This document shows, piece by piece, positions 1 to 9,132 of a stretch of 64,000 nucleotides of DNA; within the stretch, counting starts at the first letter, position 1, and each line of letters opens with the position of its first letter. The DNA is taken from the NCBI GenBank assembly GCA_964631125.1, contig CAZVYN010000007.1:17778-81777 (forward strand), read 5' to 3'. Under the pieces are notes generated by a model. The model was not told the origin of the DNA. It did not search any database and saw nothing but the letters and a program-made list of their open reading frames with translations. This stretch comes from CAZVYN01 sp964631125 (GTDB lineage Bacteria; Eisenbacteria; RBG-16-71-46; CAIMUX01). The translations under genes and the position numbers were made by a program.

Positions 1-59
1 GTGTCGAGGTCTTGCAATCGGAACAGCAGATGGAGGCGGTCGCTCAGAGTTTGGCTCAC
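1..59 (-). CDS. Start of a gene cut by the window edge, possibly a C4-type zinc-ribbon protein
   Basis: Only the first 19 codons are present. A GTG at 59-57 overlaps the stop codon of the upstream IIA gene as GTGA, the coupling arrangement seen at many junctions in this window. The visible peptide is MSQTLSDRLHLLFRLQDLD. The pattern 'LHLLFRLQDLD' resembles the opening of the coiled-coil/C4 zinc-ribbon family (DUF164, CdsZ-like), whose members begin with a 'LL.LQELD' helix. That assignment rests on about ten residues and is weak. The existence of a coupled gene is better supported than its identity. Confidence 0.4.
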   Translation of the reverse strand, partial: MSQTLSDRLHLLFRLQDLD

Positions 60-655
60 GACGTCCCTCGGCCGGTCTTTGCTCGGGCCGCCACGGGGCG
101 CGCCGCCGCCGGCTTGCGGGGGGACCGCCCGCGCGCGGGCTCCTCGTCGGTTTCGTCATCGGCGCTCGCATTCGAGCCCGCGTTCGTCGGCTCTGCCCCC
201 AGGATCGTCCGCAGATCGGCGAACGACTCGACCTTCTTCAACCGCTCGCGCATGCTGCGGTCCCGGGCCAGCTCCGCGATCCGACCGAGGAGCGGCAGGT
301 ACTCCATCCGCTCCTCTTGCGGCGGGGCCACGAGCAGGAAGAACAGGTGCACCGGCTTCTTGTCGATGGCGTCGTAGGTAATCCCTTCGGCGGAGCGGCC
401 GAAGGCGACTTTCAGGCGGGACATCGCGAGACTGCGGCCGTGCGGGATCGCGATGCCCTTCCCGATACCGGTGGAGCCGAGTTGTTCGCGGCGCTGGAGC
501 ATCTCGAAGAGGAGCGACGCGTTGCTCAGCCCTTCGGAGCGGCCGACCAATTCCGTCAACTCGCGCAGGACCCCTTCCTTGGTGGTCGCGCGCAGATCCG
601 CCGAGAAGAGATGCGGATCGAAATAGTGGAGGATCTCCAACCCGGCGTTGGTCAT
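56..655 (-). CDS. ptsN: PTS IIA domain protein, PtsN (nitrogen-regulatory) type
   Basis: Cytoplasmic phosphocarrier of the PTS EIIA-2 fold, 199 residues. Residues 10-155 form the IIA domain, with 'GIGKGIAIPHGRS' near 63-75; His72 in the IPHGR motif is the expected phosphorylation site. No sugar permease (IIB/IIC) gene is nearby, which suggests a regulatory PtsN-like role rather than sugar uptake. The last 45 residues are acidic, then rich in Arg, Pro and Ala, and look disordered; this tail is not part of the usual domain. The gene follows the Bat operon after a 121-bp gap with its own promoter candidate, and overlaps the next gene by GTGA. The target of regulation is unknown. Confidence 0.85.
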   Translation of the reverse strand: MTNAGLEILHYFDPHLFSADLRATTKEGVLRELTELVGRSEGLSNASLLFEMLQRREQLGSTGIGKGIAIPHGRSLAMSRLKVAFGRSAEGITYDAIDKKPVHLFFLLVAPPQEERMEYLPLLGRIAELARDRSMRERLKKVESFADLRTILGAEPTNAGSNASADDETDEEPARGRSPRKPAAARPVAARAKTGRGTS

Positions 656-718
656 TCGACGCTCATCCGTTGGCTGTCACTCGCGGGCTTGTCTCCACAT
701 GTTCCCTTGGTCAGCCCG

Positions 719-747
719 ACCATATAGCAGTGCTGCGAAGGCGGCAA
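719..747 (-). promoter_or_regulatory. Candidate sigma70-type promoter for the ptsN-like gene
   Basis: Read on the minus strand: TTGCCG (747-742), a 17-base spacer, then TATGGT (724-719). Each hexamer matches the consensus at four of six positions. It lies 64 bases upstream of the start at 655, in the only gap on this side of the Bat operon. Found by eye only. Confidence 0.35.
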
Positions 748-776
748 CCCTCGAACCGGTGGTGGCGTCAGGGGAA

Positions 777-3440
777 TCAGGGCGATGCGGCGGGCGGTGG
801 ATCGTCGAGTTCAGCCAGGTGCGAACGTTCGGCCCAACCGCGCAGTCGCTCGCTGAAGAGGAGTTCGACGTAGTCGCCGCGTTCGCGTCCGATCCGGACC
901 AGCGTCCCTCCATGGAGCGTGAACTCGATCGTGGCGTCCGGGGTCGGATTCGACCGGACCGGAGACTCCGCCGCGACCACGACGCCGTCGGGTCGACCGG
1001 AGTCGCGAGCGGCCTGGACCGCGCTCCACGCCACCGCGATCCCCAGCCCGGCGAGTGCGATCGGGCGCAGCCGATCCCACCAGACCCGCGGTCCGACTGA
1101 GGTCCACGTGAGCGCGCACAGCGCCGCCCACGCCCACCAGAGCCCGGCCGCGACCAAGAGCGCACGACGGAGAGGCAACCGATCGAGGAGGGAAACCGCG
1201 GTGGAGAGACTGCGACTCTCGTTCGCTTCGAGCACGCGATCGGAGGTCTGCTCCAACGCCAGCTCGAGATTGGCGCGCAAGTCGGGATCATCCGGGGCGA
1301 GACGACGTCCGCGCTCGAAGGCGTGGACCGCCCAGCCCAATTCTCCTGTCTTGTACGACGCATTGCCGACCCCGAGCCAGAGCGCCGGAGACTCGTACCC
1401 CTCGGCCGCCGCGCCGCGGAAGGCATCGAGGGCGGCGGCGTACTGGCCCGCGGCGTAGGCTTCGCGGCCGGCGACGAAGAGCTGTTCGGCCCGCCCGCGA
1501 TCGCCGGCCAAGGCGTCGGTCGCGGAGGAAAGAGCGCTCGCCGACGCCAGCGCGGCCGTGATCGCGAGGAGTCGGAGCGGCGTCGCCGCGCGCGCGAGCG
1601 AACTCAGCCCCGACTTGGGCGGCGGCGTCGTCGCGCGCTCGATCCGATCGACCAGCGTGGAGATTTCGTCGACGAAGGCAGCTAGATTTTCGGAAGCGGC
1701 GCCGGCGGGAGCGAAGCGGCCGAGGTCACAGCGGTCGAGACACGCGACGAGCGCGTCGATCTCGCCCGAGGGGACGTTCGCTCGGGTGAGACGATCTCGC
1801 AGTTCGCTCCGAGTGCAGCCTCGCGCTGCGAACGAGAAACGATCGCTCAGATAGCTCTCCAACGCCTCCCCGAGCCGCGTCATCGCGGGTGCGCGCGACG
1901 CCGATACGGACGGCGCGTCTCGACGGACGGCGTCGAGCTCCGCGCGCAGCGCGGCGTGCGCGCGCCTCCTCGCCAGTCCCACGCGATCGGCGCCCTCGCG
2001 CACCGCGCGCCGTTTTCGTCCCCAGGCCCAACCGAGCGCGCCGAGTGGAGCGAGTTGCAGGAGCCAGAACCCCGGCTCGCGCCAGAGTGGACGCGCCTCG
2101 GTCGGACGCAGTCCGCTCTGGGCCGGCACGCCGCGCAGATCGCGGCCGACCCGCGCCACGGCGCGCGCGGTTCCGCCCAGCGTGGCGGTCGCTCCCGGCA
2201 AGACCTCGACCTCGGTGGGCGCCGTGGTCAGCCGTTGGTAACTCTGTTTCTTCGGGTCGTAGACCGAGATCGAGATCGGCGGGAGCGAGACTCGCCCGGT
2301 CACGCCCGGCAGCAACACGATCTGAAACGTCTTCGTCCCGCTCACGAGGTCGCCGCTCGTCTCGCTCTTCGTCTCCGAAGTCGGCGGATAGGCGCGCCAC
2401 CCCACCATCTCGGGCACGCGTGGGTCGCCGACGGCGGAGACGTTGCCGCGGCCCGAGACCTTCACCGTCCAGGTCACCGGCTCGTTCTGCGCCGCCTGCG
2501 TACGATCGACCGACGACGTGAGTCGGTAGTCCCCCACGCCGCCCGTGAAGTCGGTCGGCGCCGGTTGCGGCAGCGGATTCACCTGGATCGTGAGCGGTCG
2601 GCTCGTCAGTTCGACCTCGCGCGGCTCGCCGAAGAGCCCGCCGAAGAGATCGAATGGGTCGCGTCGACGGCCGCGGGCGCGCACCGTGCAGACGACGCGC
2701 GACGGTCCGATCTCGAGCTTGCCGGTCTGCGTCGGGAAGAGCGCGTAGACGATCTCGGTCACTTCGTACGGGATGCCGTCGATCGTGCTCGTGCTGTTGC
2801 GTTGCGGGGGGAGGTCTTCGCGCCAGAAGCCGGGCGTCTCGGGAGGAGCGTAGGTCGGTTGGTCCATCAGCGACAGCCCGACGCGTTGGTGCAACTGCAG
2901 CCGCAGCGTGATCTGCTCGCCGACGATGGCGCGTTCGCGATCGACCGACGCGCGCAGGAACAGGTCGCGCGACTCCCCGGCCCCGGCGGCCCCGGCGGCG
3001 CCGCCGGCCCTTGGGGCGGCGTTGGGCCGCGCGCCGCTGGCGACGGTTCCGGCCGCATTCACGGTGATGGAGATCGCGCGCGACCGATACTCCTTGCCGC
3101 CCTCGCGCACGACGACCGGCCCGATAGGGAACGTGCCGACGCGACGCCCGAAGATGGCGAACTGATATTGGATCGACCGCGACATGCGTCCGTTCACGAT
3201 CGAAACCTGGGTCGATTGACCGCGATCGACGATCTGGAGCCCGTCGACCGGAGGGATCTCCGGAGGAGCATCGATGCGGGCCGCGCCTTCGACGGTCACG
3301 GTGAGGCCGGCGCCCATCCCGACTTCGATCAGCTCGGGCGACAGGTTGACCGAGACGCGCACTTCCGCTCGAGCAGGCGCCGCCAGGCCGGCGCAGCCGA
3401 GCGCCGCGGCCAGGAGCAAGAGCGGCAGCGCGAGCCTCAC
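777..3440 (-). CDS. batD: BatD-BatE fusion: membrane-anchored BatD with TPR and SH3-like C-terminus
   Basis: Last gene of the Bat operon, 887 residues from a GTG at 3440 that overlaps the previous stop as GTGA. Residues 1-22 are a signal peptide ending 'APARAEV'. Residues 23 to about 420 are the periplasmic BatD-type ('oxygen tolerance') region of repeated beta domains, with phrases such as 'IGPVVVREGGKEY' and 'PTDFTGGVGDY'. A membrane segment ('FWLLQLAPLGALGWAWG') and a cytoplasmic helical part follow. Residues 647-735 hold TPR-like repeats, then two more membrane segments (about 759-776 and 792-810) and an SH3b-like domain at 819-880. In Bacteroides and spirochaetes BatD and BatE are separate; here they are joined. 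Proposed family roles are aerotolerance or envelope-stress complexes with MoxR ATPases, still poorly defined biochemically. An open frame runs further upstream, but the signal peptide and overlap fix this start. Confidence 0.85.
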   Translation of the reverse strand: MRLALPLLLLAAALGCAGLAAPARAEVRVSVNLSPELIEVGMGAGLTVTVEGAARIDAPPEIPPVDGLQIVDRGQSTQVSIVNGRMSRSIQYQFAIFGRRVGTFPIGPVVVREGGKEYRSRAISITVNAAGTVASGARPNAAPRAGGAAGAAGAGESRDLFLRASVDRERAIVGEQITLRLQLHQRVGLSLMDQPTYAPPETPGFWREDLPPQRNSTSTIDGIPYEVTEIVYALFPTQTGKLEIGPSRVVCTVRARGRRRDPFDLFGGLFGEPREVELTSRPLTIQVNPLPQPAPTDFTGGVGDYRLTSSVDRTQAAQNEPVTWTVKVSGRGNVSAVGDPRVPEMVGWRAYPPTSETKSETSGDLVSGTKTFQIVLLPGVTGRVSLPPISISVYDPKKQSYQRLTTAPTEVEVLPGATATLGGTARAVARVGRDLRGVPAQSGLRPTEARPLWREPGFWLLQLAPLGALGWAWGRKRRAVREGADRVGLARRRAHAALRAELDAVRRDAPSVSASRAPAMTRLGEALESYLSDRFSFAARGCTRSELRDRLTRANVPSGEIDALVACLDRCDLGRFAPAGAASENLAAFVDEISTLVDRIERATTPPPKSGLSSLARAATPLRLLAITAALASASALSSATDALAGDRGRAEQLFVAGREAYAAGQYAAALDAFRGAAAEGYESPALWLGVGNASYKTGELGWAVHAFERGRRLAPDDPDLRANLELALEQTSDRVLEANESRSLSTAVSLLDRLPLRRALLVAAGLWWAWAALCALTWTSVGPRVWWDRLRPIALAGLGIAVAWSAVQAARDSGRPDGVVVAAESPVRSNPTPDATIEFTLHGGTLVRIGRERGDYVELLFSERLRGWAERSHLAELDDPPPAASP

Positions 3441-5299
3441 CAGTCCCTCTCGACGTTCTTGACGTGCGCCTTCGCCTTCATGCGCTCCGCTTGGAGCAGC
3501 AACTCCTGTTGGCCGAGCGCCTCCAACAGACGCCGCGCCTCTTCCTGCGACATCGCCGCTTCGGCCGGCTGGGGCGCGCCGGCCGGCTGCTCCTCCGCAG
3601 ACTGCTCCGGTTGCTCGCTCTTCTGCTGTTCCTCGTCCGACTCGCCCGACGGGTCCTGCTGCTGTTGCTGCTGCTGCTGCCGCTGCTGCTGCCGCTGCTG
3701 CTGCTGCTGCTCGTCGCTGTTCTCCGGCTGTTCGCTCTGTCCATCCTGAGGATCGTCGGGGTTCGGCTCGCCTTCTTCCTTCGGCTGATCCTGCGGATCC
3801 TGCTGCCGCTGCTGTTGCTGCTCGCTGCTGTCGGGCGGCGTTTGCTGCAGAAGCTGGTTCACGATCTCGAGATTCGCCTTGGCGTCGGCCTGCTTCGGAT
3901 CGGTGCGCAGAGCCATCCGCAGCGCATCTCGCGCCCCCTCGAGATCGTTCGCCTTCGCCCGCGCGGTGCCGAGGTTGTACCAACTGCGCGCCACCAACCC
4001 GGGATCCTCGGCTCTGAGCGCGGATTGCAGTTCGCGTTCCGCCGGCTCCATCTCTCCGGTGCGGACGAGCGCCGTGCCGAGGTTGTACCGCGCGGCCGCA
4101 TCGGTCGGATGTTCGAGGAGCCAGCGCTCGTAGGCGTCGCGGGCTTCCTCGTACTTCCCCGCGTCATACGCGCGCTTGCCGTCGTCGGCCCGCGCAAGCG
4201 CCGGGTGCAGCCCGGCGCCGAGCCCTCCGAACATGAGGAGCGCCAGGAGCAGCGCGGCGTTGCCGACACCAGGCGCGCGCTGGGTGGAGGCGCCGGCGCG
4301 CGGTCTCGCCTTGCGCTCGCGCAGCATCCACTCGAGCGTCAGCAGCAACAGACCGAACGCGATGAAATAGGCGTAGCGCTCCTCGTACTGCGTCACGATT
4401 CCGCCCTTCAGTTCTTTCTCTTCCATGCCGCTGATCGCGTTGTAGAGCGGTTCGAGCGCCATGTCGCCCGCGTTCCCGTCGAAGAACTGGCCGCCGGTGT
4501 CCTGACAGATCTGCTGCAACACCGCGGGATCGCATCGGGTCAGGACGACTTGACCGCGCTCGTCGCGCTTGTAGTCGATCAGCCGTCCCGCTTCATCCCG
4601 CATCGGGATCGGCTCCCCCTTCTCGGTCCCGAGCGCGACCGCGAAGATCCGCACGCCGGCCGCCTTCGCCTCCCGCGCGGCGGCCGTCACCTCCCCTTCA
4701 TGATCTTCGCCGTCGGTGACGAGCACGAGCGCCTTGTACTTCGTCTCCTTCGGATCGAACGACTTGGTCGCGACGCGGATCGCGCCCGCGATCGCCGTGC
4801 CGGGCACCGGGATCAAGTCGGTGTCGAGGTAACGAAGGAACATGCGCGCGGCGGCGTAGTCGAGCGTGAGCGGACACTGCACGAAGGCCTCGCCCGCGAA
4901 GGCGACGAGTCCGATGCGGTCGCCGCGCAGTCGGTCCATGAGCGAATGGACCGACTGTCGTGCGCGGGTCAGGCGATTGGGCGGGAGGTCCTCGGCCATC
5001 ATGCTCTCGGAGACATCGAGCGCCACGACAACATCGACCCCTTTGCGCGCGGTCGCCAAGATACGGCTGCCCATCTGGGGGCGCGCGGCGGCGATGATCA
5101 GCGACGCCATCGCGAGTAGCGCGAGCGCCGAGCGGAGAATCGAGCGCGGCGCGTACCCGGGGATGAGGCGCGGCCAGAGTGTCGGATGGCACCAACGGGC
5201 GAGCGCGTCGCGTCGCCGGCGCTCCGACCAGATCCACAGGACCGTGACCAACGGGAGCGCCAGCAGGAGCCAGAGCCAATGCTCTTCGGCGAATCTCAC
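3437..5299 (-). CDS. batB: BatB-BatC fusion: von Willebrand A membrane protein with TPR and Gln-rich tail
   Basis: 620 residues from a GTG at 5299, overlapping the BatA stop by GTGA. Two N-terminal membrane helices (about 8-24 and 53-72) precede a VWA domain whose MIDAS motif DVSES lies at 95-99, followed by 'TDGEDHEGEV'. A third membrane helix ('YFIAFGLLLLTLEW') ends the BatB part. The remainder is BatC-like: TPR repeats ('YDAGKYEEARDAYERWL', 'ARYNLGTALVRTGEMEPAERELQ') and a long Gln/Glu/Asp/Pro-rich stretch containing an almost pure Gln run. BatB and BatC are separate genes in several described operons; here they are one reading frame. It probably assembles with BatA through the VWA domains and is acted on by the MoxR ATPase encoded upstream. 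Confidence 0.87.
   Translation of the reverse strand: MRFAEEHWLWLLLALPLVTVLWIWSERRRRDALARWCHPTLWPRLIPGYAPRSILRSALALLAMASLIIAAARPQMGSRILATARKGVDVVVALDVSESMMAEDLPPNRLTRARQSVHSLMDRLRGDRIGLVAFAGEAFVQCPLTLDYAAARMFLRYLDTDLIPVPGTAIAGAIRVATKSFDPKETKYKALVLVTDGEDHEGEVTAAAREAKAAGVRIFAVALGTEKGEPIPMRDEAGRLIDYKRDERGQVVLTRCDPAVLQQICQDTGGQFFDGNAGDMALEPLYNAISGMEEKELKGGIVTQYEERYAYFIAFGLLLLTLEWMLRERKARPRAGASTQRAPGVGNAALLLALLMFGGLGAGLHPALARADDGKRAYDAGKYEEARDAYERWLLEHPTDAAARYNLGTALVRTGEMEPAERELQSALRAEDPGLVARSWYNLGTARAKANDLEGARDALRMALRTDPKQADAKANLEIVNQLLQQTPPDSSEQQQQRQQDPQDQPKEEGEPNPDDPQDGQSEQPENSDEQQQQQRQQQRQQQQQQQQDPSGESDEEQQKSEQPEQSAEEQPAGAPQPAEAAMSQEEARRLLEALGQQELLLQAERMKAKAHVKNVERDW
3655..3718 (-). repeat. 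CAG/CTG trinucleotide tract coding for poly-Gln in BatC region
   Basis: On the plus strand the stretch is largely CTG and TTG triplets with a few CCG; read on the coding minus strand it gives runs of Gln broken by Arg. It falls in the disordered linker of the BatB-BatC fusion. Slippage could change its length without shifting the frame. Confidence 0.7.
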
Positions 5300-6282
5300 G
5301 TCAACCTCCGCAGGATCGTCGCCGAGAGCAAGATCTCGCCCAACAAGAGCGCGAGCGCCGGCAGCGCGAGGTAGGAACCGGTCTCGGAGTAGTTCATCCA
5401 CTCGCGCGTCTCGATCTCGGTCTTCTCCATGCTGTCGATGCGGGCGTAGATCTCCTCCAAGGCGCGAGCCTCCGTCGCGCGGAAGTACTGCCCGCCGGTC
5501 CCTTCCGCCACTTTCGTGAGCGTGGCGTCGTCGACCATCGACGGCAGTCGGACGTACCTTCGCCCGAAGACCGGATCGTCCACCGGGAAAGGCGCGTCGT
5601 CGTCGCTCCCGACGCCGATCGTGTAGATGCGGACGCCGACCGATTGCGCCAGACGCGCCGCCGTGATCGGATCGACCGAACCGGCGTTGTTCTGGCCGTC
5701 GGAGAGCAGGATGACGACGCGGCTCTTGGCCGGGACATCCTCGAGACGATTGACCGCGTTCACGATGCCCATCCCGATGGCGGTGCCGTCTTTCACGTCG
5801 CCGAAGTCGACCTCGTCGAGCAGGCGCTTCAGTACTTCATGGTCGGTCGTGAGCGGACATTGCGTGAAGCTATTGGCGGCGAAGACGACGAGGCCGATCC
5901 GATCGCCGGGACGCCCGTCGATGAACGTCGCCGCCGCTTTCTTCGCCACGTGCAGCCGGTTCTGCGGCTGGAAGTCTTCGGCCTTCATGCTGCCCGAGAT
6001 GTCCAGCGCCAGGACGATGTCGATCCCCTCGCTGGTCATCTCGATCTCGCGCTCCCCCGTTCGCGGCCGCGCCACCGCGACGACCAGGAACGAGAGGACG
6101 AGCGCGCGAGCCCACGGCAAGAACGCCGCGGCGCGCGTGCGCGAGGTCGGATGGAGCGTCTGGCGATCGAGCTTCGACCAGGCGGCCGCCGCGGTCCGGG
6201 CGCGCTGCGAACGCCCTCGCAGCCAGAGCAAGAGGAACGGCAGCGGCAAGAGCAGGAGGAACCAGGGATGGACGAAGCTCAC
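5296..6282 (-). CDS. batA: BatA: von Willebrand A domain membrane protein
   Basis: 328 residues from a GTG at 6282 that overlaps the preceding stop as GTGA. Two membrane helices (about 6-20 and 56-72) precede a VWA domain with MIDAS motif DISGS at 94-98, 'LLSDGQNNAGSVDP' in the middle and a C-terminal helix near 305-325. This is the usual BatA architecture: VWA domain outside the membrane between N- and C-terminal anchors. The neighbours are MoxR, DUF58 and BatB/C, the expected partners. The first residues after the start ('SFVHPWFLLLLPLPFLLLWL') match the typical BatA opening 'F..P..L.LL', supporting this start over an upstream one. Confidence 0.9.
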   Translation of the reverse strand: MSFVHPWFLLLLPLPFLLLWLRGRSQRARTAAAAWSKLDRQTLHPTSRTRAAAFLPWARALVLSFLVVAVARPRTGEREIEMTSEGIDIVLALDISGSMKAEDFQPQNRLHVAKKAAATFIDGRPGDRIGLVVFAANSFTQCPLTTDHEVLKRLLDEVDFGDVKDGTAIGMGIVNAVNRLEDVPAKSRVVILLSDGQNNAGSVDPITAARLAQSVGVRIYTIGVGSDDDAPFPVDDPVFGRRYVRLPSMVDDATLTKVAEGTGGQYFRATEARALEEIYARIDSMEKTEIETREWMNYSETGSYLALPALALLLGEILLSATILRRLT

Positions 6283-7196
6283 GACACCGCCTCCACGGGT
6301 GGGACCGGGGTGGCCGGAGGGGCCGGTTGCGGCGGCCGCGCGTCGGTCTGGCGCACCCACGTCCGCGCATGCTCCGCGTCTTGCAGGGCGTCGTCCACCA
6401 GCCGCTCTCCCTTGGCGAACTTGACCAGATCGCCGGCCGAGAGCCACTCCTCCAACCAGGCGAGATCGGCCGGTGACACGCGCGGCTCTTCGCGCAGCGC
6501 CGCGACCACCTCGCTGCGCGTTCCCTCCAAGGCGAGGATCCCGAACTTGCGCTCGACGTAGGCGCGCAGCAGTTGCGAGAGCTCGACGTAGAACTGCTTC
6601 ATCTCACCGCGCTGCGGCAGTTCACGCGAGAGGAGTTGCCCGAGCCCGAGTTCGAATGCTTCGAGCGGCGCGAGCGGCGGCGGCGCGGCGACGATGGGCC
6701 CCGGGCGACGCTTGCGCCAACGCAGCCACCAGTAGGCGAGCGCCGCGAGCAGCGCGAGGCCGAGGAGGATCCAGGGCCAGAGCGACCATCCGAGCGGCAC
6801 CACATCTTTCAGATCGTGGAGATGCTCCGGTCCCTGCGCCTCCGGCGGGAGCACGCTGCCGACCGTGACCACTTCGCCTCCCGCCGTCGCGAAGAGAGTC
6901 TCTCCGGGTGCGGGAATCCAGAGCACTTCCTGGAGAGGGATCGGCCTGCGTCCCGTCTCCCAGAGCGTGACGTCGATCTCCTGCACGACGGTGCTGCGCC
7001 CTTCGTGTTCGCTGCGCACCGCCGGCATCGACGAGAGGATCGCGAACGGCCCGATGCTGTCGGTGAAGGCCGGAAACTGCAGTTCGCCGCGCGCAGGGGC
7101 CGACGCTTCCAGGCGGAGGTGGACCGGATCGCCGATCGAGATCGAATCGGGCGCGGCCTGGAGGCGGAAGACAACCTCGGTCGACGGGCTTCTCAT
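6279..7196 (-). CDS. Bat-operon membrane protein (DUF4381/BatD-like, single-span)
   Basis: 305 residues. The N-terminal 125 residues are beta-rich and resemble a short BatD-type domain ('SISIGDPVHLRLEASAP', 'IDVTLWETGRRPIPLQ'). One membrane helix near 135-158 ('LWPWILLGLALLAALAYWWL') is followed by a basic loop, a Pro/Ala stretch and a helical region ending 'LVKFAKGERLVDDALQDAEH'. In MoxR/Bat operons this slot often holds a DUF4381 or related membrane protein with the same extracellular-TM-helical layout. The name is by position and layout, so moderately secure. It overlaps the DUF58 gene by ATGA and batA by GTGA. The C-terminus is rich in Pro and Val. Confidence 0.65.
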   Translation of the reverse strand: MRSPSTEVVFRLQAAPDSISIGDPVHLRLEASAPARGELQFPAFTDSIGPFAILSSMPAVRSEHEGRSTVVQEIDVTLWETGRRPIPLQEVLWIPAPGETLFATAGGEVVTVGSVLPPEAQGPEHLHDLKDVVPLGWSLWPWILLGLALLAALAYWWLRWRKRRPGPIVAAPPPLAPLEAFELGLGQLLSRELPQRGEMKQFYVELSQLLRAYVERKFGILALEGTRSEVVAALREEPRVSPADLAWLEEWLSAGDLVKFAKGERLVDDALQDAEHARTWVRQTDARPPQPAPPATPVPPVEAVS

Positions 7197-8149
7197 CCCG
7201 TTCGCCTCCGCGAGCGCGCCTTGCCCCGGAAGTAGCGATGCAGCGGCGCCATCAGATCGCCGTCCATCGGCAGGAAGAGCGGCGTCACGCCGGCGTCACG
7301 CATGCGGCGCGGCAGTTCGACCTCGGTCCACTGTCTGGCCGCGAGGTCGGCCGCTCGACGCACGTCGGCGTCGCTCGTGTCGACCAGCCGTCGCTCGCCC
7401 GTCTCGAGATCCTGTAGTTCGATCAGGCCGACGTTCGGCAAGTCGCGCTCCGACGGGTCGACCAAGACCAACGGGACGACCTCGTGGCGACGCGCGGAGA
7501 GCGCCAGCGCCCTCTCGTATCCCTGATCGAAGAAGTCGGAGAGGATGAAGACGAGACTCCGCCGTTTGCACAGACGAAACGCGGTCTCCAGCGCGGTCGT
7601 GATCGACGTGCCGCGTCCCTCGGGTCTGCGGAAGAGCACTTCGCGCACGACGCGGAGGACATGCCGGCGCCCCTTGCGGGCGGGGATCCACTTCTCGGCC
7701 GTGTCGGTGAACAACAGACAGCCGACCTTGTCGTTGTTCGAAACCGCGCTGAAGGCGAGCACCGCCACCAACTCCGCCGCCACTTCGGCGCGCGTCCGTC
7801 CGCGCGTGCCGAACCGCGTGGAGCCGCTCTGGTCCACGAGGAAGACGACGCTCAGCTCGCGCGACTCCTCGAAGATCTTCACGAACGGATGCTGCATGCG
7901 GGCCGAGACGTTGCGGTCGATCAGCCGGATGTCATCTCCGGGCACGTACTCGCGGACGCCGGAGAACTCGATCCCTTGGCCCTTGAAGGCCGAGTGGTAC
8001 TCGCCCGCGAAGAGGTTCTGCACCAGTCGACGACTCTGGATCTCGATCCGCTTGACGCCGCGCAGGATACGGAGCGCCTCGCTCTCTTCGTCGACGACAG
8101 AGGCGGCAAGATCGAATTCCGCCAGGTCGGCCGGGTCGACGGGCCTCAC
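7193..8149 (-). CDS. DUF58 domain protein of the MoxR/Bat operon
   Basis: 318 residues from a GTG at 8149 overlapping the moxR stop (GTGA). The centre carries the DUF58 signature 'GEYHSAFKGQGIEFSGVREYVPGDD.R.IDRNVSAR', followed by a VWA-like fold with 'VFLVDQSGSTRFG'. DUF58 proteins almost always follow a MoxR ATPase and are thought to be adaptor or substrate proteins of the chaperone. No membrane segment is evident, so it is probably cytoplasmic. The C-terminal third contains 'LVFILSDFFDQGYERAL', typical of the family. Confidence 0.9.
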   Translation of the reverse strand: MRPVDPADLAEFDLAASVVDEESEALRILRGVKRIEIQSRRLVQNLFAGEYHSAFKGQGIEFSGVREYVPGDDIRLIDRNVSARMQHPFVKIFEESRELSVVFLVDQSGSTRFGTRGRTRAEVAAELVAVLAFSAVSNNDKVGCLLFTDTAEKWIPARKGRRHVLRVVREVLFRRPEGRGTSITTALETAFRLCKRRSLVFILSDFFDQGYERALALSARRHEVVPLVLVDPSERDLPNVGLIELQDLETGERRLVDTSDADVRRAADLAARQWTEVELPRRMRDAGVTPLFLPMDGDLMAPLHRYFRGKARSRRRTG

Positions 8150-9132
8150 GGAACCGGGACGTGATCGAGGATGCGGCGCGCCACCGTCTCGGAGGTCACT
8201 TCCCGCGCCTCGGCCTCGTAGGTGAGGAGGATGCGGTGACGGAGCACATCGAGCGCGAGCGCCTTCACGTCATCCGGCGTGACGTAGGGCCGTCCCTGCA
8301 AGAAGGCGTGCGCCTTGGCCGAGATGACGAGCGCGAGCCCGGCGCGCGGCGAGGCGCCGAAGGCGACCAGCTCTTTGATCTGCAGGCCGTAGTCCGCCGG
8401 CCGGCGCGTGGCGGCGACGAGATCGAGCACGTACTCGCGAATCTTCTCGTCGACGTAGACCATGCGCACCGCTTCCCTCGCGCGGTCGAGGCGCGCCGCA
8501 TCGGCCACCGCGCGCACGGTGGGAGCTGCGGAGCCGCCCATCCGCTCGAGGATCTCTCGCTCTTCGTCCTTCGACGGATAGTCGACGACGATCTTGAGCA
8601 TGAACCGATCGACCTGCGCCTCCGGCAGCGGATAGGTCCCTTCCTGCTCGATCGGATTCTGCGTGGCCAAGACGAGGAACGGCCGCGGCAGCGGGAAGGT
8701 CTCCTGCCCGATCGTGACCTGCCGCTCCTGCATCGCCTCCAACAGCGCCGACTGCACCTTGGCCGGGGCGCGGTTGATCTCATCGGCCAACAGGAGGCTC
8801 GCGAAGATCGGCCCCTTGCGTGTCTCGAACTCACCGGTCTTCGGATTGAAGACGAGGGTGCCGGTGAGGTCGGCCGGCAAGAGATCGGGCGTGAACTGGA
8901 TGCGACTGAACGAGAGCGAGAGTGTCTGCGCGAGCGTCTTGACCGAAAGCGTCTTCGCGAGGCCCGGCACCCCCTCGAGCAGCAGGTGCCCGTCCGCGAG
9001 GAGTCCGATCAACAGGCGCTGCGTCAGGTACTTCTGCCCGACGATGACCTTCCCCACCTCCGCGAGCACGTCCTGTGCGAAGCCCGCTTCCTTCTCGATC
9101 ACTCCCTGGATCTGCCGGATATCGGCGTGCAT
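8146..9132 (-). CDS. moxR: MoxR-family AAA+ ATPase
   Basis: 328 residues. Walker A GVPGLAKT is at 54-61; 'LLADEINRAPAKVQSALLEAMQE' holds Walker B and its surroundings, and 'LATQNPIEQEGTYPLPEAQVDRF' the sensor region, all hallmark MoxR sequences. It heads the operon and probably supplies the ATP-driven chaperone activity for the VWA proteins. The ATG at 9132 is preferred over one ten codons upstream because GGAG lies six bases before it and family members start near 'I..I...I..V'. The 196-bp gap upstream (9133-9328) contains no gene; no convincing promoter was identified there. Confidence 0.93.
   Translation of the reverse strand: MHADIRQIQGVIEKEAGFAQDVLAEVGKVIVGQKYLTQRLLIGLLADGHLLLEGVPGLAKTLSVKTLAQTLSLSFSRIQFTPDLLPADLTGTLVFNPKTGEFETRKGPIFASLLLADEINRAPAKVQSALLEAMQERQVTIGQETFPLPRPFLVLATQNPIEQEGTYPLPEAQVDRFMLKIVVDYPSKDEEREILERMGGSAAPTVRAVADAARLDRAREAVRMVYVDEKIREYVLDLVAATRRPADYGLQIKELVAFGASPRAGLALVISAKAHAFLQGRPYVTPDDVKALALDVLRHRILLTYEAEAREVTSETVARRILDHVPVP

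Noticed and set aside
3464..5119. Plus-strand frame with a poly-Leu run
   Set aside because: It is the complement of the Gln tract in BatB/C; antisense and without homology.
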